From: Isoetes taiwanensis
Taxonomy: Eukaryota; Streptophyta; Lycopodiopsida; Isoetales; Isoetaceae
NCBI GenBank assembly: GCA_021234155.1
Contig: JAJEKV010000143.1
Span: 1,482,650-1,546,649 of the forward strand
DNA length: 64,000 nt
Reading direction: 5' to 3'
The notes below the pieces were generated by a model that made no database searches, was not told the DNA's origin, and was given only the letters and a program-made list of their open reading frames with translations. Of the stretch, positions 29,720 through 41,740 are shown in pieces. A program made the position numbers and the translations under genes. Numbering within the stretch: the first letter of the stretch is position 1; the number at the start of each line of letters is the position of its first letter.

Positions 29720-32700
29720 GAGTCTTGTCGACATCTTAATTTTCTTGGGTTTCATCAGAGTCTTCAGATATCTGTGCATGGTGTCTGTTAGGAAATATGC
29801 CAAATGAAATGTAAACTTAAAATCAAGAATACTAGGTGAACGAGCATACCTGACTGCAGCGGGTGTAGCTATGAATGAGGTCCCCTCCCCAAACCTTGGA
29901 GTCGGCTGGGTTTCACGAGCCATCTCAGCCCTCCATATTCTTGCAAACCCAACATCCATGTCCCTTGCACGGGTAATAATAGCAGGGTCCACCCCAATTT
30001 CCACCATCTCCCTGATAATCCTTGCCTTGTCTATTGCAACATCTTGGTCATGTTGGGGTCCTGAATTGGCTGCAGCATAGTTCACCCACCCTTGTGTGTC
30101 CAGCCTTAGTGAGTTGCCATGACCAATGTCGCATGTTGCTGTGGAGCTGGCAAGTCCCACCTCTTCAATGGGGAATTGAGTGTGCTGATTGGGTTTGCTA
30201 CAGGTCTAACTAGAGGTATGCAACCCTCAATGCTTACATTCTGCCCATGCCTAGCATCACCCGAGCAGATATGTGTGTCATCCAAACTGCACATGACTTG
30301 GACATCATCAACATCCTCCAAGGGTTGTGAGTTCAGGGACTAACAGGACAAGCAGGCAGAAGGTTTTGGTCGATACCTAGGGACGTCTGATTGCCTGTAA
30401 TGGCTGCCCTAAGTGGGCTGGCTGCCCTAAGTCGACTCAACTCTTGCCGCATTCTCAGTCTGTTCCTCACCTGTAGCCTTCTTGTCTTCACCTCCTCACT
30501 CAATATCCTCTGGAAACCAAAAACAGATGCCACTCTAGACACCCCCTTGGATACATAAATTTCCTAAGCCTTGCAGCACTTGCAGCTTCAGCTGCATCAG
30601 CTATCTTCCTCCTCTCTCTCTCCTCCCTGTTAGCCTGTGCCCTTTTAGCAGCCTCCTCCCTTTCAGCTTTCCTCCTTGCAGTCTTGAGCTTCCTTGCTGC
30701 TAGCTGCTCCAATTTCAATTTTTCGGCCTCTGCCCTTCTTGCCTTTTCTGCTCTCAATGCCTTGCAGAAACCATCACTCGATATGTGCACTCTCCCCCCC
30801 AGATCTGGTGCAAATCCCTTCTTCCTTGCCTTTATGGCCTGTGATGGCCGCGCATATGTTTGGGATGGTTCTTGCAGACCAGCCATAGACCCTCCAACAT
30901 TAGGGAATGCACCTGACTTACATGAGCCTGAGAAGCCATCACCGCACCAGCACCTTCATCACCAATTGCATGTGTAGGTTTCCACATGCACAGATGTTAC
31001 ATGGATATTTGTTACTTTGCTCCGAGACATCAAAAAGTATACAATGATACAGAGGCTTCATAGGATGATTCTTTCTTTGGAATTGAACTAGACATTATGT
31101 ATTTTCAAAATAAGGGTGACGCAATTTTAGCTGGAGACTTTAACGATAGAATATGTGATAAACAGGTAGCAGTTTAGATAGATATGCACGACCCATTTTA
31201 ATTAGAACAAATGGACAATGACAAATTAGCATCTAATGGTTGGAATAGACACTCACAAGATCGTATCATTACTAAAACAGGTCGGTTTTTATTAACATTA
31301 TGCTGCAGTACTAACATAATCATATGCAATGGCTTGAACAGATTTCCAGGTACGGAGAGAACCACCTGTAGACCCAGGAGCGTTGTTGACTATATCATAA
31401 TGGCAGATCATACATTACATCAAGTCACAGAGATTCAAATTGGGGAAGAGCAGCTGGAGTCAGATCATTGTCCGTTAAAGCTTACTATTGTTGCCAGTGC
31501 AACAGAGTGCAAAATCAAGAATATCATGCAGCCTAGATATTATCTCAGGCCTAGTTTGAAGGAGTGGTATCGGGCTAAGCTGGAGCAAGATCTGCATACC
31601 ATTAAATGGGACACAGACTTGTCAATGGCTAGCAAGCAATTATGTGACCTATTATCAGGCATCGCCACAGAGGTTTTTACCTCTAGACGAAGTGTGAAAG
31701 GGCTACCATGTAATGCATGGTATGATTCTGCTTGTAAAGAAGCAAAATCTAAATGGAGGAGTAGTTATGGATTGGATAAAGAACAGTATAGAAAAGCCTA
31801 CAGGAAGATAATCAGGCAAAAGAAAAGGCGATTTATCTATCATAAGCAAGAACAGAAAACACATTGGGCAAAAACAGAAAACATGGCCTCCCATAGCTGG
31901 TGCACCTCTGCCATGTCAAACCCTTCCATTGGTGCATCTGGATGGTACTCTTCTCCAGCCTGCTCCTGGCCTTCTGTAAGGTCTTCAACATGCACCCTCC
32001 CAAACCTGGTACACTCTTGGCCTGGCTTAACTTTTTCCTGGTCAAAGGGCCAAATACCAGTGGCCTTAAATCCTGCCTAGATGTTGTGGGATGTTAGGCC
32101 ACATCCAATTGACTGTGAAATTAATTCTGCTATCTCCTCCCTCTTTAGCTCTGCTCTCCCTTTGCTAACCATGTAGGCAGACCTAAGTCTCTTGAATGAG
32201 GGCAAAGCATGCCACATCTAGAGATTGAAGCATATGAGACGTGTGTGCAGGCAATAAGGCAAAGTGAATGCCCTTCTCTCTTGCTGCCAATATGACTTCT
32301 AGATCTACATGGCTGCCATGACCATCCAAAATGATAAGGTGAGGCTGATATGGGGATACACCACCTGGGACTCTAGCTGCAAAATGTGACAACCATGATT
32401 TAACCAATTCTGATGTCATCCAAGCTGAAGTCTGGACAGCCTGAATGGCATCCTCTTCACATCTTGCAATGTTGTCCTGCTGCATTCGACTACCTTTATC
32501 CTATACCCCTCAACATTTACACACACCAAAATTGTAACCCACTCCCTGTTGTTCATGACGACCTCACTCACCCTGTTCCCCCCTTCCTAGCTATGATTTT
32601 CAACCCTTTCACTTTCTCTGCCTGAATTCCAGTCTCATCAGCGTTCCAAATCCTTGAGGCTGGGAAGGCAAACTCAGCATAAATCTGCTTGAGCCCGGCA

Positions 32701-33262
32701 TAAAAGTTATCGAGGTTCTCCTGGGTCATGGCACGGGCCCTAGCTACATCTAGGGTTTATGTACTCCTGAGTGGAACTTCGGGGTGCCTTTGCTTAAAAA
32801 GATATCCCATAAGACCTCCCTGCTCTAGCCATCTTTGCTGCCTTTTCCTTGACAGCAGATAGGGTAACTCCCATTCCTTGCTCTGCCATGCTAAGGGTCC
32901 AATTAACTAGCTCTTCCTCTTGGAGAATTGTCAATATTTGTGGTTGGTTTGTTTGCTTGTGAGTTGTTCTACCATATAGCCAATCTCGGATTGTGGATTA
33001 TGGTATACCAGACCTCCTTGATGCCTCTCTAATCGAAATGCCAATTCACTTACCTCTTCGACAACATTTGCTTCTCCATTGGCCTCTCCTACTCGGCTTC
33101 CTCGGCATTGGTATGGTAGCAGCACTGCCTTGTGGTGCCCTCTTCTTTGTCCTGGGCGTGCAGACCCTCTTAGATGATGCCGGTTTCCTGGTACCTCTTT
33201 CAGCATCGGTATCTCTTCGTGCCCTCGTCGAAACCATGGCTCCGCTTCTTGAGAACATATGA
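29720..33262 (-). pseudogene. Second pogo-like transposase, decayed and split by a LINE
   Basis: From the 5' end (33.26 kb) the minus strand reads an N-terminal basic region with MFSRSGAMVSTRARRDT. A psq-type helix-turn-helix follows (LAFRLERHQGGLVYHNP), then a CENP-B-type DNA-binding domain (ELVNWTLSMAEQGMGVTLSA). Next come RIWNADETGIQA with the first catalytic Asp, and LIILDGHGSHVDLEV with the second (32183-32485). GFKATGIWPF-like and MEGFDMAEVHQLWEAM tails follow near 31.9-32.1 kb. After the LINE insert, a long Lys/Arg/Glu/Ala coiled coil (30333-30886) resembles the C-terminal part of the pogo copy at 43.5-44.2 kb. Stops and frameshifts are frequent. Terminal repeats were not found. Confidence 0.7.
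31030..31885 (+). pseudogene. LINE endonuclease fragment nested in the pogo copy
   Basis: Plus-strand reading gives ILAGDFNDR, then (31211 onward) CNGLNRFPGTERTTCRPRSV, VDYIIMADH and LESDHCPLKLTI. These are the C-terminal endonuclease motifs of LINEs (catalytic Asp and His in SDH), followed by a basic linker (KIIRQKKRRFIYHKQEQ). It stops before RT; from about 31,886 the same ORF reads antisense pogo sequence. It is truncated on both sides. Confidence 0.75.
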
Positions 33263-33689
33263 ACTATGAAGGGAGGGCAGGATTTTATGTCCATGGAAGC
33301 CATGGCGGGAGTCAGAGAATTGAATTCACAAGAATGCAATCGAGTGCTTAGTTTGGGCGCCAATTCAAATCACCCGCATTGAATTCGTCTTTCAAATCGG
33401 CATGCTCGGGGTATTTTCTCCTGCACGAATATGGACATCCAGTGCACGGTGCCTGGGAACTGAACTCACGACAGAGGCAACGACAGACACAGTTGATGGT
33501 CGTTGGTGTCTCGGTTGACGGAAACCCCATCGATGACACCTGGCCACAATACGGCGGTCCGTAGACGGGTGGAGCCATGGCAGCATGGAGTTCAACCGCG
33601 AAGGGAGGGTGGGTTGACTCATGCTCCGAGGTGGGGTCACGGCAGACGGCGACCGTACCCTATTCCTCAAACTAGAATTACGTACACAT

Positions 33690-33765
33690 CCCCATCACAT
33701 GGCAGTGAAATTCACAGCTTACCCTCATCCCCATCACATGGTACTGAAATTCACAGCTTATCCTA
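33690..33765. repeat. Two-copy tandem duplication
   Basis: CCCCATCACATGG, four variable bases, then GAAATTCACAGCTTA occur twice in a row, about 42 bp apart. Confidence 0.8.
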
Positions 33766-33792
33766 TATATAACACCTCAACCATATCATTTT

Positions 33793-34824
33793 GGGAAAAT
33801 TCTAAAAATGCCCTTATATCTCTCTATAATTATCAAAATGCCCCAATATTCTGTGTATTTGTCAAAATGCCCTTAAACCAGTCTCTGCCATGTATTCTTC
33901 CATCGCTGCTATTCCCGCTTCTATGGGCCAGCTTTCTATGGTGGAGCTGGATGATCAGATTCAGGCAACCAAAGTTCCGAAAGGTAATTTTTTGTATCGA
34001 ATCTTCTGTGGTAAGTTGAATATGGAGCTACAACAGTGTTTTGGGTGAATGCTAGGCAATCAAATGATAGCGAAGAAAGTGGAGCATATAGAATCTGAAC
34101 AGCTTGGTGCAGGAGGTATCAGCCCAAAATTTCTTTGAAAACTGATGGTTATTCAAGGTCTAGGGATTCGGAATTGAACCCAAAAAAAATCCAGCTCCCG
34201 CTCCAATACTGTCAACCAGACCTCTAGATCTTGAAAAATTCACTAAGCTTCAAAGGACTAACGGTTTCTGGCTTCTATCTATACAAATCAACTCGCTACG
34301 GAATCACCCACTTCCAGCTTATGACTATACAAAGCAGTTCTCAGTGGAATCAAATTCTAGCTTCTATCTGCAGACGGCAAATCACTGCGGAACCTATAGT
34401 TGGATCAAGACACAAAACCCAAATTCGAATCGCTTTCGGATTTCGCAGCAGCTTAGATGTTCTGCTCCCAAATTACACTCTGCTCCAGATTTCTTCAAAA
34501 GCGATGGTATCTGAAAGACCATCCACAATAACTTGAATCCGCTGGGGAGAGGAACAGCAGGATGGACGGGGCCTTCATATAAATTTGTTGGAAATACAGC
34601 ATTTGATGTGGCTATGGCAAGCCATTACCTTAGAACACAACGCATTACCTGTGGATTCCGGTAGACCTAATCCGGCAGATCTTTCTTCATATCTCTTCTT
34701 TGGTTTTCTCAACTCTGGACCCTTCTGATCCTAAATATCGAGGGCATAAAACAGTGTAGGGTATAAAATTAGGGGCATTTTAACAATTATGAAAAAATTA
34801 CAAGGGCATATTTAAAATTTTCCC
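33793..34824. mobile_element. Non-autonomous Mutator-like element (MULE MITE)
   Basis: Long TIRs start GGGAAAATTCTAAAAATGCC at the left and, inverted, GGGAAAATTTTAAATATGCC at the right, staying similar for about 55 bp. Flanks TATCATTTT (33784-33792) and TATCGTTTT (34825-34833) are a 9-bp target duplication with one mismatch, the size used by MULEs. No transposase lies within its 1.03 kb. Confidence 0.85.
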
Positions 34825-34899
34825 TATCGTTTTTCCCTGTTATAGATCATTTATTTAAATTAATAATAATAATAGATTATTGTGGACGATTTTCCAGGC

Positions 34900-34907
34900 G
34901 CGGGAAA
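34900..34907. promoter_or_regulatory. E2F-like site upstream of the FHA gene
   Basis: GCGGGAAA within GGCGCGGGAAAATC, a match to the E2F consensus (TTTSSCGC, reverse strand), about 190 bp upstream of the FHA gene ATG. In plants such sites often mark cell-cycle and DNA-replication genes. Confidence 0.45.
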
Positions 34908-35095
34908 ATCTTTTGGCTATGGCGAATCCGGAGGCCGCATTATCTCTTTGTTAAGCTTGGCAGGTATTTTTTAGTTCAACTTGAAAATTTCTTCATTTAC
35001 AAGACAATGCACAAAACTCTTGTATTCCATTCTTGCTGCCGTCGACTGTTGGCATAGTTCTTTGACAAATCGCGACTTTTCTGTTTTCCCCAAAA

Positions 35096-35677
35096 ATGCA
35101 ATCTTCGCTTGTTCTCAGCGTAGAGCTAGGCCCGGCAGTTGGCCAGACATTCGATGCATCGAATTTCAAGCAGATCACTATCGGAAGAACAAAGGTAAAC
35201 AGTTTTCAGATCAAGGACGAGACTATTTCGCAGAAGCATGTTGTGATTCAGTGGAAAAATGATGGATGGGAGGTTTTTGATGTGGGAAGTTCAAATGGGA
35301 CAACTGTAAATGGGACAGACATTGGAGTTGAGAAGCCTTGTCGTCTGCAAAACAAGGATTTGATCCGAATTGGGATCGATACCAGAATAAGAGTGGCTAT
35401 TGAAGAAAATGCAGCCCCAGTTGCTGATAAAACAGAGGAAGTTCAGACCAAGGCAGTTAAATCTAAAGGAAATACAAAGGCAAAGAATGGAAATAGAAAA
35501 GGGAAAGCAAAGCTAGCATGTGAAAATGAAGCTAGGGCTCCTGATGAGCCAACTCTAAGAGATTGGATTGCGCAAGAAAGGGCAAGGCTTCCAAAGCGTT
35601 TGCATGAAAGAGCAGAAGCTACCATTGCAGAAATTAAGGAGTATGCCCAGCAGCTGAAGATGCAGTACCAAGAATGA
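35096..35677 (+). CDS. FHA-domain protein (193 aa)
   Basis: Single-exon ORF. Residues 5-102 form a forkhead-associated domain, which binds phosphothreonine peptides: ITIGRTKVNSFQI with the conserved Gly30-Arg31, then ISQKHVVIQW with Ser45 and His48, and GSSNGTTVNG with Asn67, Gly68 and Thr69. All signature residues are present, so phosphopeptide binding should be intact. A Lys-rich linker (116-147) may serve nuclear import or DNA contact. The C-terminus (PTLRDWIAQERARLPKRLHE onward) looks helical and may dimerise. The protein is small for a plant FHA protein, resembling short plant proteins with an N-terminal FHA domain, and the partner is unknown. The start ATG gives MQSSLVLSVE and there is no stop-free extension upstream with FHA features. 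Probably a functional host gene, perhaps cell-cycle regulated. Confidence 0.9.
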   Translation: MQSSLVLSVELGPAVGQTFDASNFKQITIGRTKVNSFQIKDETISQKHVVIQWKNDGWEVFDVGSSNGTTVNGTDIGVEKPCRLQNKDLIRIGIDTRIRVAIEENAAPVADKTEEVQTKAVKSKGNTKAKNGNRKGKAKLACENEARAPDEPTLRDWIAQERARLPKRLHERAEATIAEIKEYAQQLKMQYQE

Positions 35678-38192
35678 GATTTGGTACTTGTAATGAAGCA
35701 AATGACATCAATACATACATTGTTTCACATGCAATTTTTGTCTTCAAAAATACAATCAAAGAACAACATTCCAGTCGTTTGAGCAAACTATATATTGGTT
35801 TTACTTGCAAATTTCCTGTCTTGAAAAGCATTATCAACAATTGGTTAATTTTCTTACTTCAAACTTACCATATAAATGTCCTTAGAAATCCATATGGAGC
35901 AAATTTAGAAGTTATAGGGTTTGTACTCAGTACGATTTTGATGCATAAGTCTGGTGGCCTTTAATTCCAACTGGAGCAAATTTAAAAGTTATAGGTTGTG
36001 TTCTTGGATAGCACTTTGATGCATAATTCTGGTGGCTTTAATCATGTTGAAGCCGTGTAAATGTTTGTGTTTCTTTGAATATGATAGAGATTTCATGGCG
36101 GAGGATGCTCCTTAAATGCAAATCCTACTGTGCTTATTGTAACCAGCAAGACACATTTCTCATATTGAAGGCACATGCATATCAATTTGAACTTAATAGT
36201 ACCTTGAAATGTCTCAGCACCAATCTATGGCACAATTTCAGGTATTTGGTTTCATTAATTACGACATTGACGCATTGGTTCATTTTGCAGTGCTGCTGCT
36301 CTTCATGCTCGTGAATTCTCAGCAGATGTCATCAAATGTCCTGGTAAGTCTTATGTTGCTAAAATTATATGATAAAACTGCTTGAAGCAGATGCTTTGAT
36401 TTTCTAACCTCCATGACCAGATTTTGGTCTTTAACAAAGGCCTACATATGGCAAATATCTGGAGAGTAAAATAAGGATACCAAGTACGCGACAAATGAAA
36501 TGATAGAGAGACATGCTTCAAAGGCCAAAAAATGCACAGAATATCTAGGTTCAAGTTTCTTAATCTAGGTAAAATTCTAAATGTCTTATAATTGAATATT
36601 TCAATGAGCTGACCTTTTGTATAACTGGGCAGGGCAACATGTTGCCTAACTCTTTCCCAATATGCACTAAACTTAACGATATACTTAAATGCGGGTATCT
36701 ATTACATGGAGTTTTGGGGCATCTGTCTCAAAGATACAACGTGCCTGTGTACAATAACAGAGCTGTAGACACCTCAACAACATATATGCTTCTGTTTCTG
36801 TTTGCTATATGCTTTCTGTAAGTCTGTGTTGAATTGTGCCCTTGTGCAGTTGTGGGAAATGTTTTTTATGGCATCAAGCCTCCGATTATATGCGCTGTGT
36901 CAGCAACTCCAAGCTCAGGCAAATGCCTCCAATTGCATTTACTACTAGGAGACAGCTTCATGGACTGGGCCTTCAGCTCCCCTTCCTTGACAGAGAATTC
37001 GACGATCTTGGTTATCTTTTATCATCTCTATTTCCTGAATGTTTTCTTGCTCTACAATTAGTTAATGCTTCTTATGTTTTAGGAGAGTGGCAATATCCGT
37101 ACACTGGATGGAGAATTCACTGTTTTTTTGGTATAAACTGTAGACTATGATGCATTGAGAGCTCTAACCTTCCTGGCATTCCATCCATGTGTGAAGTATC
37201 AACTCATTTCCAGTACATAAATACAGATCTTCATCCCATTATGGAATGCACTCCAAGTAAGTATTGTGGCTGCTTGTTTATGCAACATGTTTCTTCTATC
37301 ACCGATCCTGGTGGCAATTTCACTATTTGCAGTGGAGCAGGTGAACAGTCATGGTATTCTCCTTTGCTGTAGTTATACAGAGTAAATAAGGAACCATTTA
37401 TTCCATAGTATTAATGAGATGAAATTCACGTTTTTTTATGTGTTAATGCGGTTGTTATTGATAGTGGTGAGGAGCAAAGATGGTTTGGATATATAGGTGA
37501 AAATCTAAGTACTTTGAATGCTGGCAAGTTTGTGCAATGAATAATCTTTTCCCTCTCTGAGTTTATGCAGAACAATGCTGTAGAATGTTCCAATGGGAAC
37601 AATAAGTAACAGGGATGAAGAATTGACTTCCAGCGTGTACCTAGAGCAGGTTCTGGATGGAGAATTGGTTCGAAACTTGCCATGCTTGCCAGGTTAGAGA
37701 AAAAAATAATTAGAGTTTTTGGCTGTCTTAAGGATGGCCTGTGCTCAGCGTATGTACTAATTTTACTTTTCCTGATTTTACAGTTCCGTCCAAGCTGCAT
37801 TGATCATTGACTGAGACAACAGGCCACCTGGCCAGTATGTAAATTTAGGCTAACAACCGGCTGGAATGATGGCTCAAGTGTTGCATCCATGGTGTAAAAC
37901 TGCTCAGATATAGTTAGTGAACGTGGAACTCCATGTCATGAGTGTACTCTAGGTTTTGTAGCTCTTTGGGATGTAGGAATATATTATCTTCCTTATTCTA
38001 TTTGCTTGGCGGATTTAGTCACTTTGTTTCCGGATCTTTGGATAATCTCAAGTTCTCAACAGCCTCCGCGCCCAGAGAACTTATTTTGATTCGTTGGGCT
38101 CTTAAAGGATGACCACGAAAACCCATGTTTTGCAGTTAAGTACCATGTGTAATATAAGGCTGCGATAATGTAAGTTTTTACAAGCGTGGCTT
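35678..38192. other. FHA gene 3' flank, possible untranslated or alternative exons
   Basis: AT-rich sequence. Some splice-like signals flank short open stretches (TTTTGCAG near 36,293 and CTG|GTAAGTC near 36,346; TTGTGCAG near 36,850). They may be 3' UTR introns of the FHA transcript. No protein domain is recognised in the frames. Confidence 0.35.
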
Positions 38193-38194
38193 TA

Positions 38195-38215
38195 AGGGAG
38201 GGTGCCCACCTACGG
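38195..38215. repeat. Left TIR of pogo-like element
   Basis: 21-bp terminal inverted repeat preceded by TA at 38193-38194. Confidence 0.9.
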
Positions 38216-38387
38216 TTTGCCAATGACTAAATCTTAATTAATATGGTCTGAAATATGCCAAATCTGAGATGTTTTTGATGGAATTGCTTCTCTAGATCCC
38301 AATGCACATAATCATATTTTTTTTTTCAAGAAAATCAGTAGCATCAGCAAGGAATTTGGACTTAAAACAAGGTAGTTTTTTGCCCCT

Positions 38388-38640
38388 TATGGTGATTTGA
38401 TGGCCCAGATGGTGATAGGAGTTTGGCTCCCTGTCCTTTGTGGTGAGGCACAAGACCTATATGGTGCAGCATACTGCCATTATGGTTTGTCACAAGCCTT
38501 TAGATGGTGAAGGGCGTAGTATAGCACAGTTTTAGTCTGGTCCCTCGAAGGTTAGTGCCCCAACCTATTTGGTGCACCTGTTACCATAATGGTGCAATGA
38601 TTATCCAACATGGAGCAGCAACAGACTCGATTGGTGATCC
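38388..38640. repeat. Subterminal TGGTG repeats
   Basis: About nine WTGGTG motifs (TATGGTGATTTGA, GATGGTGATAGG, TGTGGTGAGG, TATGGTGCAGC, GATGGTGAAGG, AATGGTGCAATG and others) are spread every 20-40 bp beside the left TIR of the pogo element. Such arrays can be transposase binding sites. Confidence 0.5.
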
Positions 38641-40547
38641 AACTACCTATAGAAGTTAGCAACTTTTCCAATTCAGTGTATGTTCAAACCATTAACTTAT
38701 ATTAAATACAATTGTAGCAGACCATTTACCTTCCATTGCCATTAGAGTTTTTTTGAGGTCAAATAAGGGCCTCCTAAGAATATATTAGGGGGGCTGCCAC
38801 GTAGGATCCCGAACCTAGCTTCCCCCCTCCATACCTAAATTTCACTCTCCCCTAACCTAACTACCTAACCTCCGAACCTAACCCCCGAACCTAACCCCGC
38901 AATCATTATTTCCTAACGACCTGAATATTTGATGATTATATCTAGGATTTTCGTTTTCCCACCTTCGAGCTTATGCCATCGAAGCCAAAGACCATCAATC
39001 GAGCTTGCCCTCACGCCATCGACCTTTGCCATCGCCCATCGAAGCCAACGATCTTGCCATCGCAGCGCCCAGTAGTTTTTTGAATTCGAATTATGGCGGA
39101 TTCTTGCCAAAGAAATAGAGCTTAACTCGCTTTGTTGGCAAGAATCTTCCTAATTTAATCTCCGCCCCTGCCCGTTCTGGTCTTTTGCAACGCCAATGGC
39201 AAAGGTATTTGGTTTCCGAAGTCGCCATTGCATTCCTTTGAGTGTTCTTCCTTCTAATACTTCGCTTTGTGATCAAACTAATTCCGAGGGTCAATTTAGA
39301 GTGCAAGTGCTAAGAGAATGCCCGCCTTTACGGGAATAAGTTCACTTGGAAGCAACCAATAGATGAAGATGCATTATGAAGCTTCGAGCCATGAATATAG
39401 ACCTCCCAAGCTAAAGGCCAACTGTATCCATGTGATCCTTTCACTCGAGCCCATCCAAACTTCCACTCGCATCCGGTCTTATTGAATTTGCTTGTAAGGG
39501 ACAAAGGGGGTTACTAGATTACCGTAATAATTTGGTTAATGTAATACTCGATCCACATTTGCGTGCTATGTATAACCACTTGTATGGATTCAATTGCAAA
39601 GTTTTATCGGATGTTAATCAGCTTTAACAGCTTAACTACTTGTTGTCTCAACAATGCCGCAAGCTCAATGAATTGGAGGTAGAAAATAAAAAATTGGTGA
39701 CGGAGATGAAATCAACTGCAAAGAAGGAATGAAGAGGGTTGCACAAGAAAATGATTCCCTCCACAAGCGAAGTCAAACGAATGAAAACAACTCCACCGGG
39801 TTCGTGGAAAGGGCAAGAAACTTGAAGCCCATAAATGGGATATGCTTCCGATAACCCCCAAGTAGACAGCTTTCTTCTCGAGAGACCTCCTCTTCCAATA
39901 CCTCCTCATTCTCCTCGCTTTCCAAAGGGGAGCTTCTTTTTCTCAAGAAGATCTATTTGCTCCTCTACCGTGAGGCAGACATTCTATCCGAGCGACCTCC
40001 ACACTTGAAGAAGAACCGGCATCTTGGTTTGACTTATTGTAAATCATGTATGTGTTGAACATAATATCTACTGCATAAAACTTTTTTGCCTTTTTTCCTC
40101 GCGAGACAGCCAAGCAGTAGTCTCCTCAAAAACCTCCTAATTCGTCTTGATCAGCCTTCGAAATATCTTAATTAAAGCTTGCATGCTCAAGAAAGGCAAA
40201 TCACCATATAACATGGTTTCGTGTCAGTCCAAATTTCTAGCCATGAAGCTATGAAGAATGCCCCCATATGCATTGTTAGACCTCAAGTACACTCTACCAT
40301 AACGCCTACCGTCAGCAAAAATTATTGTATACGAGAGTTGCATCAACTAGCTCCTCTATCTCCTCCTCAAACTCTTCCGATGCTTCCGATTTAAAAATTC
40401 CATTCTTTCTCTACTATATTATCATATCATGTGCTAAACAACTCCCATGCCTTATCCGCTTTTACTTTTACCATTCTCGCTTGAGCAACACCTTGATTTG
40501 TGATAGTTTGAAGGTGAGTGCCTTAATAGCAAAATTTGATATGCAAG

Positions 40548-40815
40548 AGTGACTAACACCGTAGCTACTGCGGCGAAAATAACGCTTCCATATTTTATGT
40601 TATATTACAATTTCGCACCGTGGGCTACTGCGGTCTAAAATAACGCTTCCATATTTTATGTTATACACAATTTAAAGACCGTGGCTACGGTGCGAAAATA
40701 ACACTTCCATATTTTATGTTATACACAATTTTGCACCGTGGCTACGGTGCGAAAATAACACTTCCATATTTTATGTTATACACATTTACGCACCGTAGCT
40801 ACAAAGGCAAAAACA
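40548..40815. repeat. Palindromic tandem repeat array 1
   Basis: Four to five units of about 60-66 bp, consensus GCACCGTRGCTAC, a few bases, GCGAAAATAACRCTTCCAT, then ATTTTATGTTATACACAATTT. In the best copies GCACCGTGGCTACGGTGC is itself a hairpin. Confidence 0.85.
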
Positions 40816-41030
40816 ACACGCTTCTTATTTTATAGCCATACAAGAAGAGGTTCAATTGAAGGGAGGAAGTTGATGAGGATGCTTTCAGTAATTTAGAGCA
40901 ATGAACATTGATATTTAGGCAATGACAACTCTTTTTGTTTCATTAAATTTTGAGTAGTGTTTTGTGAGTTCAAAAATAGTCTCTCGTTAGTTATTGTCAC
41001 ATTGACTATGAAAGAGTAGGCACAAAGGGT

Positions 41031-41468
41031 TACAAAGGCGAAATGCATGTATGCATGTACCGTGTTGTACGCCCTAAAAAAAAAAAAAAAAAAAATGACC
41101 TTACAAAGGCGAAATGCATGTATCCGGCTAAAAAAATTCACACCGTAAAAAACGCCCTAAAAAAATTTTTTTTTTTTTTTTTTTTGGGCGTGGTTACAGT
41201 CGAAATGCATGTATCCGCCTGGTCGTGGACATGGCAAATTCAAGACCAGAACCACGCCTTAAAAAAAAAAAAAAGTACGAAAAAAAAGGGCACAGTGGTT
41301 ACAATGCGAAATGCATGTATTCATTGGGCTGTGGACATGGCAAATTCGCACCGTAGCCACGCCCTAAAAAGAAAGAAATAAAGTGTTGCATAATAGCCAC
41401 AATACGAAATGCATGTAACCATTGGTTATGGATATGGCAAATGCGCACTGTAACCACGCTCTTGAGAT
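41031..41468. repeat. Tandem repeat with poly(A)/poly(T) spacers
   Basis: Five degenerate units of about 70-100 bp carry GTTACAAWGCGAAATGCATGTA, GGACATGGCAAATTCGCAC and GTAGCCACGCCCT, separated by runs of A, and once by a long run of T (about 41,166-41,185). The homopolymers may be assembly-sensitive. Confidence 0.75.
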
Positions 41469-41605
41469 TGTTAATGAAATACAGATTTGAATCTACAACC
41501 TGTTCATTAGAAACCTAGAGTCTCGTGCCCTCAACCCTAGTGGGTTTCCATGTCGGGCATCGGGTTGGGCCCTTAAGTGATCCCATCAAACCTCTAATGA
41601 ATTTC

Positions 41606-41740
41606 GCACACCGTAGCTACTTCGGCGAAAAACAACACTTCCATATTTTATGTTATACATAATTTCGCACCGCGTCTACGGTCTAAAAAAAACAACACTT
41701 CCTTATTTTATGATATTCATATTTTCGCATCGTAGCTACT
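41606..41740. repeat. Palindromic tandem repeat array 2
   Basis: Two further units of the array at 40.55-40.8 kb (CACCGTAGCTACTTCGGCG, then AACAACACTTCCATATTTT). Confidence 0.8.

Noticed and set aside
31211-32080. 289-aa ORF as one protein
   Set aside because: Chimeric: the first about 225 codons are LINE endonuclease and linker, the rest is antisense pogo transposase.
41077-41185. Poly(A)/poly(T) runs as LINE or SINE tails
   Set aside because: They recur within a tandem array at regular positions and no retroelement body precedes them.
40548-41740. CRISPR-like array
   Set aside because: Units are contiguous and degenerate without unique spacers, in a plant nuclear context.
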